A stretch of DNA of 64,000 bases. Source: Puccinia triticina. Its lineage: Eukaryota; Basidiomycota; Pucciniomycetes; Pucciniales; Pucciniaceae. The DNA lies in the NCBI RefSeq assembly GCF_026914185.1, contig NC_070566.1, positions 5,394,001-5,458,000 on the forward strand. Reading direction: 5' to 3'. The translations under genes and the position numbers were made by a program. Numbering within the stretch: the stretch's first letter is position 1; each line of letters starts with the position of its first letter. Below are positions 46,506-57,992 of this stretch, piece by piece. Under the pieces are notes generated by a model. That model saw nothing but the letters and a program-made list of their open reading frames with translations. It had not been told where the DNA came from and did not search any database.

Positions 46506-46769
46506 TTGCATCATTTCAGCTCTGCGTTTGGCTCAAACAGTGTTCTGATCATGTCTGACTTGTACCCATCAGCATGGCTCATGGGTTGCTTGGCATCACT
46601 GAGAGACACAAAACCACAGCTCACCAAGTTGAAGATATCAGAGACACACTGGCTTGTTAAAAACACCGTCAACAATCCTTTGCTCATTGAGGTTCCCCTG
46701 CACACAACCTGGGAATTTCTGCTAGTCATTCATTGGTCACTGAAAACATTTTTGAGCTGCCAGGAAAAT
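46506..46769 (+). pseudogene. Unidentified coding-like fragment, truncated by LTR copy C
   Basis: The frame reads SDLYPSAWLMGCLASLRDTK, KLKISETHWLVKN and VPLHTTWEFLLVIHWSLKTF, then enters the LTR at 46770. I do not recognise it. No known motif, and the start codon is uncertain. Confidence 0.3.
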
Positions 46770-47039
46770 GTCAGCCTTAGAGTCAACACAGCTGACCTAA
46801 AGTCTGCCTTTTCTACCTTTTTACATTTGAATTACTTCATATCTTTTTCATCTTGGGAGATATCCTTGTTTTGACTTTATGTTGTGTTTCCTCATGCAAT
46901 TTTAACCCTAGTTACAACTTACTATTTCTTTTTCACTCTACTCCTTCACTGAGTTCTTGAGTTGTAGCGCGCATGCTCAGTTGTGACGTGTAAGCGCTAC
47001 CAGGTGCGCCAAACCACATGTACATCTAAGTATATTAAA

Positions 47040-47054
47040 TCCACACTTTTGTGG
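47040..47054 (+). other. Helitron 5' terminus with small hairpin
   Basis: TC dinucleotide followed by CCACA-CTTT-TGTGG, a 5 bp stem. The host base before it is A, as expected for insertion at AT. Confidence 0.85.
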
Positions 47055-47341
47055 AAATTTAGATCAAGGGTTTCCCCCCACCTCTCTTAAGAAACCCCAA
47101 AGGCTTCATGTTTTGGCATTTTGCCTTGCATTTCTTTCTATTTTTCTTGGCAAAAGTAGGTTCACTTGATGCCGCAAAAAAATTATTTCAAGTCCCCAAA
47201 CATTAATGCACTCGGACTGGCTCCCCAATTCATGAAACATGAATGAAAAGGTGCCGGATTTAACCACCTCGCCTGTTGCAATCGCAAGGGGTTGAAGGTG
47301 GGCGAATTTTTATAAAAGTAAAATTATTTTGATGCGTTCAA

Positions 47342-47600
47342 CCTCGAGACTCCCGGAAAAATCTCTCCGCAAGTGCGGCCGGAGGTTGTCTCGAATACTC
47401 TTTTTATTGTGAAGTTCTACTACTGGCAAATGCACAGCGTACGAGTTGATAAATCTGGCACCCAAAAGATTCCACAAGTGTGTCTACTTTTTTCGGCCTC
47501 GACAGCTCCGGAAATATCCTTCCGCAAGTGCGGCCGGATGATTCCTCGAATACCGTATCTTTTTGCAAAGTTATACTACTGGCCATTTCAAATATTTATG
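47342..47600 (+). repeat. Diverged direct repeat with CCGCAAGTGCGG hairpins
   Basis: Two copies about 157 bp apart, each with CCGCAAGTGCGGCCGGA (near 47369 and 47522) and a TACTACTGGC end. CCGC-AAGT-GCGG can fold into a hairpin. They lie just inside the Helitron left end and may be protein-binding sites (inference). Confidence 0.7.
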
Positions 47601-47651
47601 TCATAGCAGCTCATCAAATATATAACCCGTTGGCAAATGCCTTGCAAGCTA

Positions 47652-47703
47652 ATGTTCAAAGTAAAATTCTGAAGTTTATGTTCAAAGTAAAATTCTGAAG
47701 TTT
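47652..47703 (+). repeat. 26 bp tandem duplication
   Basis: TGTTCAAAGTAAAATTCTGA occurs twice in direct succession. Confidence 0.9.
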
Positions 47704-48124
47704 AAAGTATGAACGGACTTATTTCAACCTGCGCACTTGCAACAGGGGAAACTTGCCCATCCCAGACAACTCGCCAAATTCAACCTCTCCTTAAATGGAT
47801 GCTGTGCCCTTGAGCCAAGATCCGCAAGGGTTCACACAAGCCTGGCTAGCCCACGCTCTCCCAGAACTCGATACAGCGGACGCCCTAATGCTTTCCCCAT
47901 TTGGACATCTGACGCAAGCCTCCGTGCTAACTACACGACAACTCCTATGAAGCCCAACTTTTTCCACCCCCAGGACTGAAACAAATACCAATTATCTCCC
48001 GCCTGGTATGGGCCTATCCCCACCGCAGAGGGTTGATGTACGTGTCACACCCTTCTCCCAAACCGGAATATTCATCCCCTTATCCTCGATACTCGCAACC
48101 AGAATAAACATTCACGCCTATCTG

Positions 48125-48600
48125 CCCCTGATTCGGCGAGTACTTGGCGCAGGTTTTGGCTTTGCCTCCCTCTTCAAGCCTGTTGTGCGTGTCAAGACCT
48201 CCACGTTTCATTTCCTCAGACGCCAAATCTCTTGAGCCACGGTCATCTCCATATTTACAGCGACGAACTCGGCAAACGTTGCCTGAAATCTCAAAGGTGT
48301 TGCCAACTCTCAGGCAAAGGGTTGAACAAGTCGAGTCACATGTCGATTGATCAGGGTCTAACAATCCAGTATTTGGCGAGTGTTCTTGCCTTGCCGACCT
48401 CTTCAAGCCCGTCGTGGGGATCAAAACCTCCTCGTTTCATCTACTCAGACGCCGAACATCTGGACCCACGGTCGTCTCCATATTTACGGTAACCCAGCAG
48501 GTGAACGTTGGCTGAAATCTCAACGGTGTTGCGAAGTTTCAGAAAAAGGGTTCACTATCTCGAGTCACACTTCGTTTCACGAGGGCCTAACGATCATGCT
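48125..48600 (+). repeat. Two ~229 bp upstream modules
   Basis: TCTTCAAGCC recurs at 48171 and 48400, with the whole intervening segment repeated (ATCTCCATATTTAC, GGGTTGAACAAGTCGAG/GGGTTCACTATCTCGAG). They lie just upstream of the Acc1 TATA box and look like duplicated promoter elements. Confidence 0.75.
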
Positions 48601-48689
48601 TACAGACTCGAGCTCTTTGCTTGAACGTGCACTCCAATCGGGGCCAATGTTGCATTATTTCCCTAAAGAACGGTCGCCGTGTCGTCAAC

Positions 48690-48697
48690 TATAAATA
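48690..48697 (+). promoter_or_regulatory. TATA box for Acc1
   Basis: TATAAATA about 190 bases upstream of the Acc1 start codon, followed by a pyrimidine-rich leader. Position suits a fungal core promoter with a long 5' leader. Confidence 0.5.
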
Positions 48698-48876
48698 ACC
48701 CCTGTCTGCGCTCTTAAACTAACTCATTCAATTTCCCACTTCTCTTCAACTATTGGTATCACTTCCACCTTCAATCCAACAGTTACACTCAACATCCAAT
48801 CACCCTTCGTCTACCGGTAATCCAAATTATCCAAACTTAATCTCCCCAAACTTTACAATCAGTTTCGCCGCGCAAA

Positions 48877-50105
48877 ATGGCATTAAACAAGGCCCCCAAC
48901 CACCCAGTCCACACGACTAGCCTATACAAACCTTTGGAAGAGGTTTGTTGATTATCGATAATCTCCGTACCTCTCCCACTATTGCTTTGCTCACATAATT
49001 GTCTTCACCCTGACGTTTTGCCCAGTCGATCCCTGAGAATATCCGAGCAAATCAGTACGGAAATGTGACGACTCAGTCGTTCTTTCAATGCGGCGGGCTG
49101 GACGGTTCTACCCATTGGGACTTCGAAGTCACTTTGAATACAAACACGGCCCTTACTAACCTGCTCCTCCCGAACAACATTTACTACATGTCAGGGAAAT
49201 TGATTGCCACCAACAATGGCAAAACCCCGATTTTAACATACAACCAACACTCCGTCTCACGCATCCGCGAAGTCGGCAACGAAGGATTTGATTTTATCAA
49301 TAAAACCAATATTCTCGGGTTAGGCTTGGTCATCAAACGCGATGAAATTGTCATTGGAAACAATAGCCGATTGGAAGTCATCATGGAACACAACGACTGG
49401 GACGCCCAAGTAAGCTTGATCTTCGTCTCATCGTTACATAAATTAACCTCTGTCTCTTCAGGAGCGCCGGCACAAAACTTTCAAAGTCAAGTATGTCGTC
49501 CCTGGCACGAAAAACTTCATTAAAACGCACTCGCTTTATGTCATTGGCCGAGAATGCGAGATCGCGGGCGTCCTTGTGGATTTTGATACCAAGGAGAAAA
49601 TCGCAATTGTCCTTGTAAGATAATTTGATCACCAGCAAAGTAGCCAAACTAAAAAATTTTCTTACAGGTCAACGATTGTAGTATAACAAGCGGACACCAA
49701 CCAAGCCGCGCTTCCGGATCTTCGTCTCCTATCAAGGTCGGCATCCACGGTAGAGGTCGTAACATGTTAGTTCCAGCCGTCTCTCCATCTTGACCCTGAC
49801 GACTCACTGGTTATCTCAGAGTGAAACTAGGGAACACCGACTCGCCGTCGGATTCACCAAGCCCATCTGTGTCTCCAGCGAAGCAAACCTTCATTCAAAT
49901 GACTCCCGAAGCAGGAGGATCGGACTCTAAAGGCAAACAAAAAGCCTTGCCCAAAGAATTTCTCGAAGAAGAACATGGGGTGGAGGATGAACCCCAATCT
50001 GAACCGGCGGAGGAGGAAGACGACGATAACTGTCCAAAAACGGGACGTGGCCGACCTTGTAAGGCAATTCTCAAGGATGCTGCGAAAAGGCTCAAGAAGT
50101 TATGA
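48877..50105 (+). CDS. Acc1, Helitron accessory protein (328 aa, 5 exons)
   Basis: Exons 48877-48942, 49026-49409, 49462-49614, 49668-49765 and 49820-50105 join without stop; the first three junctions are phase 0 and the GTTTGT, GTAAGC, GTAAGA and GTTAGT donors are plausible. The protein starts MALNKAPNHPVHTT, then NQYGNVTTQSFFQCGG, YYMSGKLIATNNGKTPI, FKVKYVVPGTKNFIKTHSL and GRECEIAGVLVDFD, and ends with a Ser/Pro linker, an acidic stretch, an AT-hook-like GRGRPCK and basic ILKDAAKRLKKL. Alternating beta-rich segments suggest OB folds, hence a possible ssDNA-binding role; that is inference. Closest relatives here are the relic at 37563-38970 and Acc2. Unlike Rep, it is intact. Confidence 0.75.
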
Positions 50106-50899
50106 AGAGGGTTGTAACATCCACCAACAATTCGCCACCCGCCGGTTCCCCCAACACCAGTACTTCTTCGACTCAACTCATGCTTGGAATTTCGGCTCTT
50201 ATAATTCTCACATCAAATTCATGCACGCTTTCTAGCTATGCTCCAGAATCCTTTCGACATCTCCTTTTTCAAAAGTGCTCTCATACTCGGACAATGAGCG
50301 TTGCCAGTCAGTAAAACTTTTTCATATTTCTTTGATAATCACTGTCAGATGCTTTCATTTTTTCCATTTCAGCATATCTCAGTAAGATCCTGCGTCATCA
50401 ACTGTTTGATTGATCTTTTAGTTTGACCGAATTATCATGTAACCGTCAAAGTGTATCTGGCGAGGCTTACTGTCTGATCTAGCTGCTCGGTTGCTTTTAA
50501 TGTGTCATGTAAGCCAGAGGAGAACGTCGAGTCAATTGGATAATGAACTTGCCTTTGTGAAAATTGAACATCAACTCGTGCCCGTGAGCTTATTCGTGTC
50601 GTTATTTTAACTGCCCTGTGCCCAGTTGAACTTCTGGGTATTGCTCGTTGAAATCGAAATACTCGCACACCTTGCCGCTAAATCTTTGCAGGGACTTTGC
50701 AGCAAAGGTCCGATAAAGTTGATTTTAAAGACTGTGTGCTGCTTGACCGCAGGGAAATTGTAACAGCTGAGACGTGCCTTGACTGGAACGGTGGGGTGAA
50801 TTCATTTTAACAGGCGCTGCCACGGTGAGAGCCATCTGATTTCAAACCAGTCCACTGTCAACCAGACAGTATTGAGCGCATTGTTGACGATTGTTGCTC
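50106..50899. other. No gene seen
   Basis: Spacer between Acc1 and the Rep/helicase gene. Short frames only; probably holds the Acc1 terminator and Rep promoter, but I see no definite signal. Confidence 0.4.
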
Positions 50900-52134
50900 A
50901 TGTATCAACCCGCGGTCTCCATCTATACATCACAGACACGGTTACGAGCCACAAATTGGCCTCAGAGGGAGCTTGAGGGTGGTAATATTTTCCAACAAAT
51001 AATCCGGAAGTCTCTCCTTCATTCAACCCAAATCTTACGACCAATATTCCTAAACGCCACCTGGCAAGTTCCACAAGTCATGGTAGACATCAAAGGAAAA
51101 ATAGTCACGAACACCGGCCGCAATTGCGAATCTCATATTTTATCTTACAATTTTGCTACGATTCCTGTTAACATAGGGACATGTAACCGTCCGTGTGGTT
51201 CCTGTGGAGCACTTCATTGGGCGTCTGAATGTTCTGTGGGCGATTGACACAAGGCTGTGATAGATTATACAATGTGTTGCGGAAAGCACAAGGTCCGCCT
51301 CCCCATCTTCGACAAAGCGGCAAAATGCTATCCAAATGTGCTCAAAAGTTTATTTACCGGCACAACACCTTGTAAGCGCCATAAATTACTTTTGTCATCA
51401 AAACCCACTAACAATCAACTTTTTAGCTGCAACCAACTTCCAAAAATTCACCCGGATGTACAACAATGCAGTTTCATTTACATCCTTACGAGCAAATATC
51501 GATTGAACAGTGCAAGGACCATTAGGTGTCAACGTCTTTAGGATGTCAGGAGGGTTAACCCATTTGATATCTAGCATAGAACCGGTTGACAAGTCGAACC
51601 CTGGGTTTGCCCAAATTTTCGTTGTCGGCGACCATGGTACCAACAAAGCAGAGCTCCGCGTTTGGAAAGCTGAAGGTATTGGGTTTTCCAATGGGCGAGT
51701 CGCCGGCCTTTTACCTTTGACTGTTTCCACTATCATGAGCTTCATGTACAGTCACAACCCCTATGCTAAAGTCTTCAAGTCAGCCCGGCAAATCCTCGAC
51801 GAAGCCAACGCGAAAACACTCAAGTTAAAAGGAATTTTGCGACCTGGGGATGACCCAAAGAGGTATAATGAACCCACAATGAGTGAAGTCGCAGCTGTAG
51901 TTTCTGGGGATGGTGAAATCTTGGAAGAGAGGGATATCCTTCTTCATCAAAAGGATGACAAACTGGTCTCCATATCCGATACACATTCTTCCTATTTTCC
52001 CCTCCGCTACCCGCTTTTTTTCCCGAGGGGCGAACAGCAATGGCACCAGCTCTACAGATGCTCAACGGAACGAGGTGAGCACGATCTCTTAGTTTGAAGT
52101 TAACATTGCTGACAAGTTGTTCAGTTTGAAACAG
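50900..52134 (+). pseudogene. Helitron Rep/helicase, N-terminal region
   Basis: Starts at about ATG 50900. Zinc-like region CNRPCGSCGALHW and MCCGKHKVRLP, then an intron (51372-51426) and FQKFTRMYNNAVSFTSLRANID. After that VQGPLGVNVFRMSGGLTHL, FAQIFVVGDHGTNKAEL, then DTHSSYFPLRYPLFFPRGEQQW, standard for Helitron proteins. Two TGA stops interrupt it (51245-51247 and 51504-51506), both within TTGA where the relic copy shows a codon. Around 52075-52134 (intron-like GTGAGC to CAG) I cannot join the frames cleanly. Confidence 0.85.
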
Positions 52135-53765
52135 GAAGGTTGGATCTCTTGAGTGGTATGCCCACCTGCTATTTGAATGTCCTGGTCACTTTTCAGCAAT
52201 TCTTCGCGGGCGGTCCCTCCTGCAAGAACTCGTCGTTGACATGTACGTCTGTGTGGAGCGCCAACGGCTTCAGTACATCAGAAATAATCAGGCGGCACTC
52301 AAAGCAAGTCAATACAAGCAACTTATTAGAGGACTTGAAAATCAGAAAACATTTGACGCAAGAAGGGTCATCTTACCGGCGACGTTCATTGGTAGCCCCC
52401 GCGGAATGACTCAACTGTACTATGACGTGATGGCAATATGTAACAAGTTTGGCCCACCCTCGCTGTTTATTACGATGACAGAAAATCCAGATTGGGTTGC
52501 CATTTCAGCAATGATTCCAAAGGGCGAGAAGGCCTTCGACCATCCGACGATTGTTGCCCGGGTCTTCAGGTTGAAAGTCAAAGCGTTAATAAATGAACTT
52601 GTCAAAATGGAACGACTTGGACGTGTTGCAGCTTACGTATACACAATCGAATTCCAGAAAAGAGGCCTTCCACACGTCCACTTGATGGTAACACTCAATG
52701 ATAAGGACAAACCTACTACACCTGAAAAGATCGATTTGATTGTTTCCGCAGAAATCCCGGATGAACTTGAAGAACCTCAATTGCATGCTCTTGTCACCCG
52801 GTTTATGCTGCACGGCCCGTGCAAAGGGAGGACTTGCTGGAAGGACGGGGTTTGCAAACTGGGATTCCCGAAACCATTTTCCCCGCGAACGGTCACTGTT
52901 GACGGAGCATACCCTGTTTACCTCCGGAGAAACAATGGACGATTCATCACTAAGCATACGACCCGCTTCGACAACGGTTCAGTAGTTCCATTCAACCGTG
53001 TCTTGACATTAATGTTTCAATGTCATATAAATGTTGAAATCCCAGTTCATTCTACGGCAATTAAGTATTTGTATAAATATATTACAAAAGGCCATGACCG
53101 AACCTATCTTGCCATGGAAATGGAAGATGAAACACAAGCTTACGTCGATGCACGTTACATTTCTCCGCCTGAAGGTGGGTGAATTGAATCCTTAAGAAGA
53201 AAGTCTGTAATGCTTACGCCAACTTCGTACAAAGCCGCTTGGCGACTCTTTAAGTTTCCTCTATCAGACAGGTCGCCGGCGGTCACAAGGTTGAATGTTC
53301 ATGAAGAAGACGAGCATGTCGTCTACTTCAATGAAAACAAAGGAGCTGAAGGCCAAGTTAAAAGCGGCATGGCCTCTTGAACGACTTTAACCGGATTCTT
53401 GGAACTAAACGTCAACGATTCAATTGGGGCCGAGGGACGAAGGGCGAGGTCGCTGCTCTACGCCAATGTACCAACCTTTTTTTGGTGGGATAAGTCAACT
53501 AAGCAATGGAAACCAAGAAAGACAAGGTCCGAGTCCGTCGGGAGAATCTACTTGGTTTCTTATTTGGCTGGGGAGAAATTCTATCTCCGCCTTCTCTTAC
53601 TTCATGTTCGTGGAGCTATGCATTTCGATGACTTCCGGAGGTTTAACGGCGTTCTCTTCAAAAGCTATCAGGCTGCTTGTAACGGCCGAGGACTACTTGC
53701 CAATGATTTGCTTTACGATCTTGCAATGACGGAGGCTGGATTCAGTCAGGATACCAGCTTTCCCA
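52135..53765 (+). pseudogene. Helitron Rep (HUH nuclease) domain
   Basis: Reads KVGSLEWYAHLLFECPG, RQRLQYIRNNQAALKA, LFITMTENPDW, then YVYTIEFQKRGLPHVHLMV with the metal-binding His-x-His, the DGVCKLGFPKPF block, and KYLYKYITKGHDR with the two active-site tyrosines. The main open stretch is 52241-53182. An intron near 53180-53240 follows ISPPEG; then LFKFPLSDRSPAVTRLNVHE, a TGA (53378-53380), TTLTGFLELN, and so on to about 53765. Catalytic residues survive but the stop disables the protein. Rep would nick and join the Helitron strand during rolling-circle transposition. Confidence 0.9.
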
Positions 53766-53766
53766 A

Positions 53767-55514
53767 ATGTTTGCTATAATCTGTGTCCACTCTCCACCCT
53801 CCGATCCAAACAGTCTCTTTGAAAATCATGTGGATAACTTGACGGACGATATGATGAGGGTTGACATGACACAAAGGAATAGCCACCAGTTGAGATTGGA
53901 CAAACGGCGGGTCATGGGACTGTTCAGACTTGAAGCTATGATTTTGAGCATGGGCTCTTCGCTTGAATCTTGCGGCATCAATATCACACGTGAAGAGAGG
54001 AGTCTCCTCAATGAAATGGCGCTGGAACGTAAGGCTCCCTTTGACCAAGATAAAGTCAAATCAAGGCTTGATGGGGCAAGATTGAAGTTCAACAAGGCTC
54101 AACAATCAATTTACGGCAAAGTTATCAATTCGCTGGGTTGTTCAACCGGAAAGTTGTTTTACGTGGATGGACCAGGGGGGACTGGTAAAACATTTCTCTT
54201 GAATTCGATCATTGACGCATCAGAACTCCGAGGGCATGTTAACATCGTTGTGGCGTCTTCGGGAGTGGCGGCACTTCTCCTTCGCGGTGGACAAACAGCT
54301 CACTCAGCTTTCAAAATTCCAATTGACCCTTTAGAAGGGGCCGAATGTTCAGTTGATGTCGACACTATATTAGGGGAAAAGCTCAAATCATGCAAACTGG
54401 TCATTTGGGACGAGATAGTAACGATCCATCGGTTCGCCATCGAAGCCGTTGACCTTACTCTAAAAAGGATTTGCCGTTCCGATAAATTATTTGGCGGAAA
54501 AACAGTTGTATTCGCTGGTGATTTTAGGCAAATTCTTCCTGTCGTAAAGTTCGACGAGTATCCAAAGTCGTGGGCTTCAACGTTGAAGTCATCACATATT
54601 TGGAAACATCTTGTTGAACTCAAACTGACAGAAAACATGAGGCTTTCAAAGGCGCTCGCGGATGACGGATCAGATGCAAATGTCAAATTTGCAAAAGGAC
54701 TTCTCGCCTTAGGCGAAGGCGTTAATCAGCAAAATGACTTCGAAATCGTGAAGCTCAAGAATATCTCAACTGTAAACTTGGAACCGGATGAAATTACTTC
54801 CCACGCGCTCATCGATTTTGTCTATGGTTGCATTGCAAATCAAGCCCAAGCATCTGTCTCCGAGAAACTTGCGTATCTCAACAAGCGATGTATCTTGGCA
54901 CCGCTTAATCGTGATGTCAAAGCTCTGAATGAAGAAGTAATGGCCAAGCTTCCTGGCAAAACATCAGTCCTCTTCTCAATCAACACGCCAGATCCCAATG
55001 CTTTTGAAAGCCTGCCGGAAGAAAACTTGAACAAGTTATCACCCCCTGGTCTACCGGAACATGCACTAAAGCTGAAGGTTGGTATGCCAGTTGTGGTAAC
55101 TCGCAACTTGCGCATTGGGAGCGGTATTTGTAATGGGACTCGAGTCTTACTCACAAGGATTTCCAATCATGTTTTGTGTGGGATTCTCATGGGAGGACCC
55201 TTTGCAGGGGAAGAGGTTACATTGCCTCGCATCAAGCTCCAAAGCAAGGCGAATAAGCAATCAGGGCAATCATTTTTCCGTTTCCAGTTTCCCGTAAGGC
55301 CGGCTTACGCAATGTCAATCAACAAAAGCCAGGGGCAAACTCTGGCGTTTGTCGGCGTTTGCTCCAAACAGATATTTTTGCCCATGGACAACTCTACGTT
55401 GCACTCTCTCGCGTTTTGAACGTGAAGAATCTCCTTGTAGCAAAACTAGCCAATCAGGAAGGCGTGATAAATGTGGTTCACAAGTTCATCTTCAAGTCCG
55501 CAGTCAAAAATGGT
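53767..55514 (+). pseudogene. Helitron Pif1-type helicase domain
   Basis: A one-base deletion near 53762 separates it from the preceding frame (SFPK then MFAIICVHSPPSDP). From 53767 it is open for 550 codons: Walker A GPGGTGKT (residues 135-142), Walker B VIWDEI, motif III VVFAGDFRQILPV, LKVGMPVVVTRNL, and motif V-like MSINKSQGQTL. Another frameshift near 55377 (a T run) moves the last motif, GQLYVALSRV, into the next frame, ending at 55514 (FIFKSAVKNG-stop). It would unwind the donor strand behind Rep. Confidence 0.9.
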
Positions 55515-57139
55515 TAGTCTTTTTTTGCTCAAGTCGGTGCTCAAGTCTGATCTTGATTTTCAAAAAACTCCACGAAAAAGTTTGCTAGGCGTGGGAGTGC
55601 TTTGATTGGTCACAAGGTACGATGTCGACGGAAGGCTGCTTTTACTTGGCCAATGTCAAATATGCTGAGGTTGAACCTGAACCACGCAGCGAGGGGGATA
55701 AGATGCGCAACTTAATCAACCACATCACCTGCGAATTGGAGCAGTTACATCACTTGTCATTGTATCTAGGTTATCATACCATCAATGGATCAGCTGATGA
55801 ATTTCATCAATGCATCCACGTAAAAAGATGGTTCATCACAACAGGCAAAAATTAATTGTGACTTAACATATCTTTGAGCGGTTTATATCTAGGCAGAATT
55901 TGCCTGTCAAATTTCTGACCTAATTGGCATATTGTGTTTAATCAGGCGCAAGTTGCTGGCTTCTCATTGTTTTCATTTGGCTTGTGACATTATCCTGGAT
56001 GAGCGCAAAATTAAGCGTATTGATTAAGGTCAAAATATTAAGATCAAGGTTGATCAATCCACATCGTCAGCCGTTGACTGAACTTGGGGTCACAGCATTA
56101 GCTAGGTTGTTGAGAGCTGTTCAACACATATCTTCGGATGGAAGCATCCTAAGAATCTTTTGCAAGAGCCAAAATATTGCAAGACACCTCAAAGCTTTAG
56201 CTTATTGTTTAGGGCCTGAAATGGTTGGCAGGCAAATGTGTCGTGAATGTATTATGAGAAGGGTTATGTGGTAAGATAATCATCAGTTTGAGGGTTCGAG
56301 TTCATTATCTCCTTCTCATTGATTAATCTAGCAAAATTACACATATGGTTAATCAGGAAATGACGCAATCGAGAAACATTCTTTTTCATGTGGATCTGTT
56401 TGAGATTATTGGTCTGATGTCCAATGGACCACCCGCAAGTCAAAAAATTTGCCCGAGGTGGGGTAACTCTGAATTGGTCAATCGGTGTTGAGGGGGATGA
56501 CGCGCACACAAGGGGAAGGTGTAATGTTTGAGAAGAATAGTTGTTCGTTTTGATGTCTTGCAATGATAAGACGTTATGCCAAGCCCGGCGCCGTCATAGA
56601 GAAGCTACGTCCAAGGCTTCCGATGTTAAGGCGTCAGGCCAGTTGCTCTACCAACCACTTGGGCTTCAATCAACAGTTTTGATCAGGGAACAATGCTGAT
56701 GGTCGGGCTGCCATGTAGAAGGAACCCGTGTGGTGACCGTGACATCAAAAGATACTTCAGTATGATCGTCAAGGGTCACTGAATGTTGACAGCGTAGGTT
56801 GTCCTCAACGCTTACAATAAGATAAGAGTTGATAGTAAAAGGGCGACGCCTACGGTTGCTGGGCCGTAGACGTCAACAGCTCAGGGGAGCGAGACGAGGG
56901 TTTCGACTGTAACTTGATGCCAGGGTTGGGAGCGGAAACGCCTCGGCTGGGTTGACTGTTGTTGGGCTTCTTAAGGGTCAATCTCTGCAGGTAGAGCGTT
57001 GAGTTTTGGAAGCGATTTCTAGCTTACTCTTTAAAAAGGGATATACTTCATCTGCAACCTTCACCTCAACAACCCGTTAAACTCATTCATTAAGTCGCGG
57101 ATAATACATCAACTTTACCAGCAATCTTCAGTAGTTTAC
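55515..57139. other. No confident gene between helicase and Acc2
   Basis: Two short plus frames at 55622-55855 and 55984-56274 have no motif I recognise and no matching introns. The rest is intergenic. Captured sequence is possible, but nothing proves it. Confidence 0.4.
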
Positions 57140-57992
57140 ATGGATTCGATTTGTTTGGTTGAGTGGTTGAATAATTTGAATGAACCTCAAGACTTACGCT
57201 TCGCTGGAAAGTTTAAGGCGATTTCTACCGTAAGCCTGGATTTTTTTTTGATCATTTTGATTATGATTGACAGTTAGCTTGAATTTAGAAGCGAGATTAT
57301 GAAGGTTCCGAACTTGAGGTTCAAGCAATCAGATCTTTGGTGACATTAACGTCGGCAGTTGAAAACATGATTCCCAAACTCTTGGTCAGCTTGTACCCAG
57401 TTTCTACTAGCGTCCCGCGGCTGGTGGCTGGTGAATTTTATAACCTTGAGGGAAGCGTCAGAGTCGTCGATCAATATGGAAACCAAGAGTTCGAGTATGT
57501 TTCTGAAGGTCTCAGGTGGAAACGCTTCACTCGTGCAACTTCGAAGTTGGAACCACTTAAGATTAATGGAACGGGGACAATCAGACGCATTAATCACGTG
57601 AAAACAGTGAATGATACATGGATTCGACTTGAACTCATAGTGGGGCACCGTGGACTTGTAAGTGTTCCTTTTACACGATGATGAAAACGATACTGACTTT
57701 TCCATATAGGCACTCCCGGATGGCGAATTTTATGTCAAGTACGTCATCGACCCATTGTTGGTGAGGCTCAGCGACGCAGTCCGTTTAGAGCCGGGTATAA
57801 AAGTTGATCTTGAAGGAGAGTTGGCAGACTTTTCAGCAAGTTTGGGTCTTCTCGTCGTTAAGGTAAGTCGGGTTGAATGAAGTAGTTTAAACAAGGCTGA
57901 CTTTTACATTTCAGGTTTTCTCGGGCTTTGCGGGCTGGCCACAAGATTATGCAAATGGTCAAGTCAGGGAAGTGGTTGTTATCGAGGACTGA
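57140..57992 (+). CDS. Acc2, Helitron accessory protein (229 aa, 4 exons)
   Basis: Exons 57140-57229, 57289-57657, 57710-57862 and 57915-57992 join in phase 0 without stop, with GTAAGC/GTAAGT donors. It starts MDSICLVEWLNNLNEPQDL. The middle reads GEFYNLEGSVRVVDQYGN and WIRLELIVGHRGL, then EFYVKYVIDPLLVRL and LEGELADFSASLGLLVVKV, and it ends VREVVVIED. Exon 3 is 153 nt, exactly as in Acc1 exon 3, and its start (FYVKYVIDP against FKVKYVVPG) and G-L-DF pattern match. I infer a paralogue of Acc1 without its acidic/AT-hook tail. OB-like, function unproven. Confidence 0.7.

Noticed and set aside
55622..56274. Further Helitron accessory genes
   Set aside because: Two short frames lack motifs, matching introns or counterparts in the relic, so I left them as unassigned.
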